The translations under genes and the position numbers were made by a program. From positions 1 to 64,000 of the forward strand of contig DATAUD010000102.1 of the NCBI GenBank assembly GCA_036268455.1: a stretch of 64,000 nt of DNA, read 5' to 3'. Below are positions 60,701-64,000 of this stretch, piece by piece (position 1 is the stretch's first letter; the number at the start of each line of letters is the position of its first letter). The DNA comes from DATAUD01 sp036268455 (GTDB lineage Bacteria > Verrucomicrobiota > Verrucomicrobiia > Limisphaerales > Palsa-1400). Below the pieces are notes generated by a model, which searched no databases, was not told the DNA's origin, and saw only the letters and a program-made list of their open reading frames with translations.

Positions 60701-61916
60701 GTTTAGTCCATCGGCCACGGTTAACGTCCCAATTAACAGCGCCATTACCAATGGGACCTATCTGCCAACCGCCGCAGGTGCTCCGATGGGACAGTTGCCC
60801 CAGGTGCCGACCGGTGAGAGCGGAGTTCCCGCCGCGCCGTTAAGCCCGTATTCCGCGAATTTCGGCGCCTTCGTCGGCGTGGTTCCCAACGGCAATTGGG
60901 CATTGTGGATTGATGACGATGACACACTTGACTCCGGGTATGTCAGCAATGGCTGGATCCTCAATATCAGCACCGGCACGCCTGTGCAAAACGATGCGGA
61001 TCTGGAACTGACCGCGATACCGTCCACGACCAACGCGACAGTGAACAATACCCTGCAATATTACGTGACGCTCACCAATTACGGTCCCGCGAGCGCCAGC
61101 AATATAATTATTTCCAACGTCATTCCTTCCGGGATGGCCTATGTGAACAATTCGTTGAGCGGCGTCACGCCGACTAATGGACTTTTGCTGCTCACTTACC
61201 CCAGTTTGCCCGTCGGTTCCGGGATTGCCTTCACAATCACCCTGATGCCTGACGCCCTGGGTTATGCGACCAATATTTTCACCGCCCTTGCCGACCAACA
61301 GGACCCCAACTCCAATAACGTCGTCGTCAGCACTGTGTTGGTTGGTTCCCAAAGCGCGGACCTCGGCGTTACCATGACCGAAACGCCCAATCCGATCCTC
61401 GTCGGCGTCAGCGTCACCTACACGGTTGTTGTCACCAATAATGGGCCGAGCGCCGCGACGGGCACCGCCGCCTCAATTGCGCTGCCCAGTGGCTTCTCCG
61501 TAACGTCACTATCGCCATCAATTGGAACCGCCAACAATTCCAGCGGAACAATCACATGGTCGATCGGCGCCATGGGCACCGACCCGGTCAGTTCGACCGC
61601 TACGTTGACTATCGGGGCAAGCGCGACAGCCGCCGGCACTGGATTGGCGAGCGCCTCAGTTAGTTCGTTGGTTTATGATCCGACGAAGGTCAACAACTTC
61701 GTCTCTGTAAAGACTCAAGTGAGCCAGCCGTCGATCTCCGTGTCCAGCGTGAGCAAGATTTACACACTGACATGGTCGGCCAATAACTACTGGTTGGTGG
61801 CGGCCGTCAATCTCGGTGGGCCCTGGTACCCGGTTACAAGCCCAGGCCAGGACACATATACAATTACAGGTACCAATAATTACCACTTCTTCCGGCTCGC
61901 AACCCAAGTGCCTTGA
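51747..61916 (+). CDS. Giant modular surface protein (PPC, Calx-beta, delta-60, P domain, DUF11)
   Basis: The 3389-residue protein has a signal peptide (about 1-35) and a PPC-like domain (about 38-190; PPNDNLAQAQ, STIWYVWTAP, YLIQIDG). Divergent Calx-beta-like regions follow to about 700, then a seven-repeat delta-60 block (about 715-1140), four Calx-beta repeats (about 1145-1690), a second seven-repeat delta-60 block (about 1700-2080) and six Calx-beta repeats (about 2085-2770). A proprotein-convertase P-like domain (about 2885-3075), two DUF11 repeats (about 3080-3320) and a C-terminal module of about 55 residues ending NYHFFRLATQVP complete it. No exosortase tail and no membrane anchor are seen. 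Calx-beta strands may bind calcium. An extracellular adhesive or scaffold role is likely by architecture but not shown. Confidence 0.8.
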   Translation: MCIRLSKLIPVARFCAVLGSVAVLWAGYAPKCEAQNPPPNDNLAQAQIIIGVSGSVSGTNLFATAQAGEPAPVPLNPAQSTIWYVWTAPISSVYDFNTRNSTYTGGAQLQTVLAVYKLKTGTNVAFTNLTQVASDEIDPSETNAQGDGVLASRVDFTATLGTKYLIQIDGALENGANAQGLITLNWGPSLVAGAFGFSTPNFVAGCLDDTIAYGNVSCRISDIIADGSTVNPSLHNACGTNNVRITVTRSAPAVGRSEVNFSLVSGLYTNIYETNYVWTNTFTTTTYTNGAVAFTNTFTTNIASVNLFENYVNGGLTYMPQDNDYVVMYTNIGGAIYAATNYPSIGGLGLNNGYIEPFEDAALLSNNPPVLPARELPDFFTNYPNEFQLSCPFPIPATPPTVNSDGSTTTVVQTDGCSFSPQTIVVVPAAIEGLQFTGLNTNLTFDDFQMSQDVYVQVNPLLAQDPEEAAFEFPGPEDPGFSTDPNYTYFGLNSVILCTLSNAVLDPLEDPDIVPPTIAETTAKLNVLNIEGSPIPFFTNNAEVETINLERATFRCNKDVGVATFSVQRFPPGIDEGTMVHYTFNSDDVADGVGVPAIGVNNNNRWPSVADSDYAVPQINSNQIAYDWSYPTDTTWTATYGTLQWAANDRTPKTISVPINHNGAVEFDSDIYVTIFLNAPDEILAAEDTTPVPIVVGNINTANLTINYDNTSQLVEPGGAVDRTWNVDGQNVSDPPQNPVPGANQQVNAVAIEPALGLPTDGMAIIGGDFTSFDSHPASYVVRLQTNGLVDKTFLASLGAAGLNGPVNAVVVDSLGNIIIGGNFTSVDGTNTDANHLARLTPSGSLDLSFSTGFGFNGGVATLALDAEGRILVGGSFSAFNTTNCNNLVRLLPNGALDTSFLPSSGNSSYGTDGEVTSLTVDSLGNVVVGGQFAHINGTNWNNIARLLPNGALDTTFNPGTGSDSIVYAVAVQNNNDIIMGGSFRNVNGFSANSIARLNVNGSFDTNFNIGTGANDAIYSLVVQPQDQCILLGGQFTTVNSLRRVGMARLLPQGWVDTSFMDTAYNQYAGLINNYYNTNAYNPNDYPNPYNYHNAVFAMGLQADTNIVIGGSFFRVGGGNTRDDIHTHVNVARIIGPGTGGVENGGIGNDPGNITMTQNPYTVDDTANQLYLTLQRTNGSLGPAVVTLGTNTLPPGPGAATQSDFGLGTSVALFNDIWQIWNEAGSAYGWRQSDGFYGFNNNIQPENDNGESKMTLVIHNDKAAMNNLLAGLSLLNLNSTNILTLGGVEIPSYPAYGQNSSPLEILDDNQQGGTFGFSATNYLTVNTAGTVTITVLRTNGSAGAVTMDYGFRNGGGGPGTNTAVGAANSSGDYNNLTPFNPLRFAAGEMSKTFTVPITDQATMQPVKDFTVYLYNLTSDPNSPAYFDTNAIPLVPSTTIVTIVDGNFQPGHLEFSSPTYSVLKGGTATVTVDRVGGALGQLTVDYGTANGTATSGLNYTGASGQLTFASESVTPQTFTVSTLQDNVVEGAKTVNLSLSNPQLKGSQQGSLTNQQVLSYPSNAVLTINDVDSYGTLNFLVPNYNILQNANQALVTVTRTGGTIGTVQVQYATTDGNNAKAPDQPAYAGTNYGAVSGTLTFSNSVTSQSFIVPIYYTPNETNAANRTLNLVLFSSNPSSILNPSPETATLTILDPQLVLNSAGAVDQTTLNGTGFNNYVSSLSLQPDGSLVAGGDFTIFDSYVYDYVARLLPDGAYDNSFLQSQAGANSNVWQVLSQAPNPGQTDGSIMAVGAFYQFDQVNRNGIARLNLDGSLDESFNPGAGADSTVFSIAEQFLPGAATNQSTVPYYVIGGNFANFDGLPAGGVARLMLNGEVDPNFNLGAGVSDSNVPVHVVMVQPNNQILVGGDFVSFNNAPHHHLVRLNVDGSLDTSFAPFDGVSSDINGSVRAIQVQPDSRIVIGGLFTSIDGKSYNYIARLNTDGSLDTNFNVGVGCNNSVLALALDSQTRILVGGEFSEASGVTRNGITRLNPDGTVDPTINFGFGANGYVDSIVLQTNDEIDVGGGFTTFNNIAENNFARLYGGANAGDGSIEFSQPIYGALESGTNAEITLQRIGGEGTTAQPTVSAVFYTSDGTGINGENYIGVTNTVVFPYGETFETVTVPIINGATVGPDAIVNLDLTNALYAGIGPTASAELIITNVNTALEFSANSYRQSADAPSGSAAIPIVLAGNSNNYTSVTVYTTNGGTAAPGTNYIAVTNTLFFSPGQLTNYFVIPLINSPLQFGDLTVNLGMNNPSNAIVGSPSSAVLTIGTINTGPGVLAFSATNYDYSEGATNAIITIIRTNGSSGNVSATLITSNGPGLYPGIAGVNYSNVYTNVTFADGETSKSIDIPVIQQTLAGQDVTVLLTLTNATGGATIAPPNQVILTIQNDLENFSFGSSSYFFNENAGTVSIPIYRNGPTNTQVSVFYTTYSPPGANDTNGYAVPNVDYVPTSGTLVFGPGQTFQTIPITVLQGTNVNFGVETFLVNLENPSSGAQIGSPGTAQIGIISDVTGFNFPTNSYYVAENGSNIVITVDRINANTGDVSVEFWATNLPGVNNAINGVDFVATNGTLFFQDGQATNSFTVQILNPNIVENPKNFSVYLSQPSTDASLVQPTNATVYITNVFSGVSFGAPQYTVSECGVEASISVILTGITNQTVQVSYSTQDGSGKANVNYVPTSGTLTFQPGQTQTNFNVQVINNHLIGPDHTVQLNLSGAVGAQLLNPSTAQLTIQECNGSYVVASGTAFVTGSIQPSSGAIFSNDTVTILFGLRDIAGGNTANLVATLLATNGVTNVSGPQDYGMLIQHGPTKSEPFTFTAVGSNGQNIVATLALQDGSVNLGTAAFGFTIGGSTLSYTNPEPLTFYGGSPPPTRATNSFAPGYGYPSLIDVSGIIGVVTKVTATLTNFGHTFPSDVNVLLEAPQGQDSILMSHCGSDDSVQHVTLTFSPSATVNVPINSAITNGTYLPTAAGAPMGQLPQVPTGESGVPAAPLSPYSANFGAFVGVVPNGNWALWIDDDDTLDSGYVSNGWILNISTGTPVQNDADLELTAIPSTTNATVNNTLQYYVTLTNYGPASASNIIISNVIPSGMAYVNNSLSGVTPTNGLLLLTYPSLPVGSGIAFTITLMPDALGYATNIFTALADQQDPNSNNVVVSTVLVGSQSADLGVTMTETPNPILVGVSVTYTVVVTNNGPSAATGTAASIALPSGFSVTSLSPSIGTANNSSGTITWSIGAMGTDPVSSTATLTIGASATAAGTGLASASVSSLVYDPTKVNNFVSVKTQVSQPSISVSSVSKIYTLTWSANNYWLVAAVNLGGPWYPVTSPGQDTYTITGTNNYHFFRLATQVP
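53890..55160 (+). repeat. Delta-60 repeat block 1 (seven repeats)
   Basis: Seven copies of the pattern G-G-x-F ... A-R-L-x-x-x-G-x-x-D-x-x-F lie in the giant protein. Examples are GGNFTSVDGTN, GGQFAHINGTN and GGSFRNVNGFS. The block begins with an isolated D-x-x-W half (AVDRTWN) and ends with an isolated G-G-x-F half, the circular closure expected of a seven-bladed propeller. Confidence 0.75.
56845..57990 (+). repeat. Delta-60 repeat block 2 (seven repeats)
   Basis: A second set of seven copies includes GGDFTIFDSYVYDYVARLLP, GGNFANFDGLP and GGLFTSIDGKS. It again starts with a lone AVDQTTL half and ends with a lone G-G-x-F ... ARL half. The repeats differ enough from block 1 that no recent DNA duplication is evident by eye. 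Confidence 0.75.
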
Positions 61917-61929
61917 TTGATAAAATAAC

Positions 61930-64000
61930 ATGAAAAGATGTTTTGATCGCCTGCCTCGTGCGGCAACAGTGGCGGCGGCGTGCGCGGTCGCTCTTCTCCT
62001 ATCCCAAACGACCGGCCGCGCTGGCGGACAGCCGAGTCCGAACGACAGTCTTCCGCCGAATTTAACGGTTTCCACCAATATTATCACCGGTGGCAACGGC
62101 AATGGCGTTATTGATTACGATGAATGCGACAATTTAAGCATCATCCTCACCAACCAGGGGACCTCGGAAATGACCGGAATCCAAGCTGTTCTCTCTTCGA
62201 CCACTCCGGGCGTCGTCGTGGCGCAGCCCAACGCCACATTTCCGGATCTGATGCCGCAAAGCTCCGCCGCCAACACGGCTGTTTTTACCATCAGCACTGA
62301 GAAAACTTTCATCTGCGGAACACCGGTTAGTCTGACTTTGCTTCTGAAGACCGACCAGGATATTGAAACCAACTACATCACCCTGCCATCTGGAATCCTT
62401 GGTTCGCCGGTTTCTTTTACCAGCACGGGAGCGACGCCGATTCCGACGGATGCCGCGGGCGTTAACTCGACTGTAAATGTCAGCGGGTTGGAGTCGGTCG
62501 GCAAAATTACAGTTTCGACTTATATTTCGGCTCAGTATGACAGCGGCTTGATCTTGCAATTGATCGCTCCCAACGGCGCTTTGGTGCTCCTCTCACAAAA
62601 CAACGGAAGCCTCAGCGCCAATTACGGCAACGCGTGCGCGACCGCGGGCGAGACAACTTTTGACGATGCCAGCGCTCAATCCATCACGACGGCCCCGGCG
62701 CCGTTCGTCGGCACGTTTTCGCCCCAGCAACCTCTTGCCAACTTCAACCTTTTCAGCGGCACCAACCTCAACGGCATCTGGACCCTCAACGTGGTTAATG
62801 AGTTTCCCGGAGACACAGCCACGCTGAACTGCTGGACCCTGAACATTTTGCCCGAAGTTTGCGAGGATGGCGGCGGTGAATGCCCCGGCTCGGACCTTTC
62901 CCTTACCATGTCGGCCAGCCCCAACCCTGTTTTGCTCGACAGCAATCTGGTGTTTAATCTAATGGTTTCCAATGCCGGACCGAGTGACGCCGAAGGTGTG
63001 GCGATTTCGCAGGTATTGCCGCCCGGTCTCAGTTTCGTCACGACCAGCAATTATCCGGTCACGGTCAGTCAATCAGGCGACACCCTCAACCTAAGCCTTG
63101 GCACGCTGCCGGTCTATGGCACGGCCCTGGTTTCCGTTATTACAATTCCCACTATTCCCGGCCTTGTGACAAGCATCGCAACTGTCGGTTCCACCGGAAG
63201 CGATCCCAACCCGAATAACAACACGGCATCCGCCAGCGCGAACGTGACCGAACCCGGGGCGGACCTTGCCGTGACAATGACGGCATCCCCGACATTCGTT
63301 TTGCAGGGGGGACCTTTGACTTATACGATCAGGGTAACAAACAACGGGCCTTTCACGGCAACGGATGTGACGCTTGTCAACACACTTCCGCCAAACGTGA
63401 ATGTGATATCGACATCGACCACCCAGGGCGCCGTTTCACCCAACGGGTCATTTGCCGATCTGGGCACACTTGATTTCGGATCCAACGCGACAGTCACCAT
63501 TGTGGTCAGTCCGACTGTCACCGGCAGCATTTCAGCAAGCACGCAAGTGTCTCTCAGCCCGCAGGAGGTCGATCCCGTCTCCTTTAACAATACCTCGTCC
63601 GCCACCGTGACGGTGGGTCCTTCGGCGGACTTGGGCGTCTCAGGCTATGGCCTGCCGCCCACCATCCTGTCGGGCGCGAATTACACCAATGTCGCGACCG
63701 TCGTCAACAACGGCCCCAGCCCTGCCACCAATATCTTTTTCAGCCAGACGCTGCCCGCGGGGGTTTCCTTTGTCTCCAGCAGCGTCTCCGGAGTCGTCGT
63801 TACCAATGGAGTTATTTCCTGGAATATCAATGCGTTGGCCGACGGGGCCAGTGTTAACATCACGAACATTTTGAAATCCCCAGTGCTTTTGGCTGGTGTT
63901 CCATCCGAGCAGCTTACTTCTATTCTGACGGTCTTTGGGCAGCCTGGAGATGCGATTACGAATAACAACATCGCCATACTGCAAGCACTGGTCGAGCCGC
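61930..64000 (+). CDS. Large secreted protein with P-like domain and DUF11 repeats, cut by window edge
   Basis: The frame is open from the ATG at 61930 to the end of the window (690 codons). A signal peptide (MKRCFDRLPRAATVAAACAV, hydrophobic to about residue 30) is followed by a beta domain (LTVSTNIITGGNGNGVIDYD). Next comes a P-like jelly-roll domain (about residues 160-310; LILQLIAPNGALVLLSQ, LNGIWTLNVVN), then at least three DUF11 repeats (ADLAVTMTASPTFVLQGGPL and similar). The P domain and DUF11 combination repeats the C-terminal part of the preceding giant protein. It starts 13 bases after that gene. C-terminal sorting signals cannot be assessed. Confidence 0.78.
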   Translation, partial: MKRCFDRLPRAATVAAACAVALLLSQTTGRAGGQPSPNDSLPPNLTVSTNIITGGNGNGVIDYDECDNLSIILTNQGTSEMTGIQAVLSSTTPGVVVAQPNATFPDLMPQSSAANTAVFTISTEKTFICGTPVSLTLLLKTDQDIETNYITLPSGILGSPVSFTSTGATPIPTDAAGVNSTVNVSGLESVGKITVSTYISAQYDSGLILQLIAPNGALVLLSQNNGSLSANYGNACATAGETTFDDASAQSITTAPAPFVGTFSPQQPLANFNLFSGTNLNGIWTLNVVNEFPGDTATLNCWTLNILPEVCEDGGGECPGSDLSLTMSASPNPVLLDSNLVFNLMVSNAGPSDAEGVAISQVLPPGLSFVTTSNYPVTVSQSGDTLNLSLGTLPVYGTALVSVITIPTIPGLVTSIATVGSTGSDPNPNNNTASASANVTEPGADLAVTMTASPTFVLQGGPLTYTIRVTNNGPFTATDVTLVNTLPPNVNVISTSTTQGAVSPNGSFADLGTLDFGSNATVTIVVSPTVTGSISASTQVSLSPQEVDPVSFNNTSSATVTVGPSADLGVSGYGLPPTILSGANYTNVATVVNNGPSPATNIFFSQTLPAGVSFVSSSVSGVVVTNGVISWNINALADGASVNITNILKSPVLLAGVPSEQLTSILTVFGQPGDAITNNNIAILQALVEP

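Noticed and set aside
1..64000. tRNA, rRNA, insertion sequences, integrase genes, attachment sites, replication origin
   Set aside because: Intergenic regions were read for cloverleaf, rRNA-like and terminal-repeat patterns and coding regions for transposase or integrase motifs; none was seen.

Overview
The window most resembles a chromosomal segment of an environmental member of the Verrucomicrobiota (Pedosphaera/Limisphaerales type). This is inferred from gene content, not from a marker gene. The pointers are a four-gene pilus-like operon matching the Akkermansia Amuc_1101-1100-1099-1098 series, an exosortase with EpsI inside a polysaccharide locus, very large secreted proteins built from PPC-like, Calx-beta, delta-60, P-domain and DUF11 modules, and a single-chain glycyl-tRNA synthetase. 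No rRNA, tRNA, CRISPR array, transposase or integrase was seen.

Layout. (1) 1-381: truncated secreted protein, then a 549-base gap holding a strongly structured candidate RNA. (2) 931-4999: lysine 6-aminotransferase, aminoadipate-semialdehyde dehydrogenase and HemW, nearly contiguous. (3) 4996-5910: secreted GspC-like protein on the minus strand. (4) 5951-10218: complete urate breakdown set, with uricase facing uraD-uraH-allC-allB. (5) 10215-12556: DUF2127 membrane protein and glycyl-tRNA synthetase. (6) 12910-36752: surface polysaccharide locus with ATP-grasp/HAD pair, FdtA/FdtB amino-sugar genes, Wzx flippase, ligase/polymerase, at least six glycosyltransferases, an acyltransferase, two methyltransferases, a STELLO/DUF288-like protein, a WecG/TagA transferase, a GT-C membrane protein, GDP-mannose 3,5-epimerase, exosortase, EpsI, a WbaP/WcaJ initiating transferase and UDP-xylose synthase. 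(7) 37018-43513: PilM-PilN fusion, Amuc_1100-like, Amuc_1099-like and secretin. (8) 43531-44475: stand-alone 5'-3' exonuclease. (9) 44597-64000: five secreted proteins in a row, including one of 3389 residues; the last runs off the window.

Working together. Region 6 can start a glycan on undecaprenyl phosphate, make special donors (3-amino-3,6-dideoxyhexose, GDP-L-galactose, UDP-xylose), flip the product and polymerise or ligate it. The exosortase normally anchors proteins carrying a C-terminal sorting tail, but no protein whose C-terminus lies in this window shows one. Region 7 encodes an envelope-spanning complex without any motor ATPase or pilin nearby, and region 9 supplies candidate surface or exported proteins. 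The link between regions 7 and 9 is an inference from adjacency.

Gene packing is tight. All four convergent gene pairs overlap at their stop codons, many co-directional genes overlap by 1 to 23 bases, and several operon heads have a -10-like box only 5 to 10 bases before the start codon.
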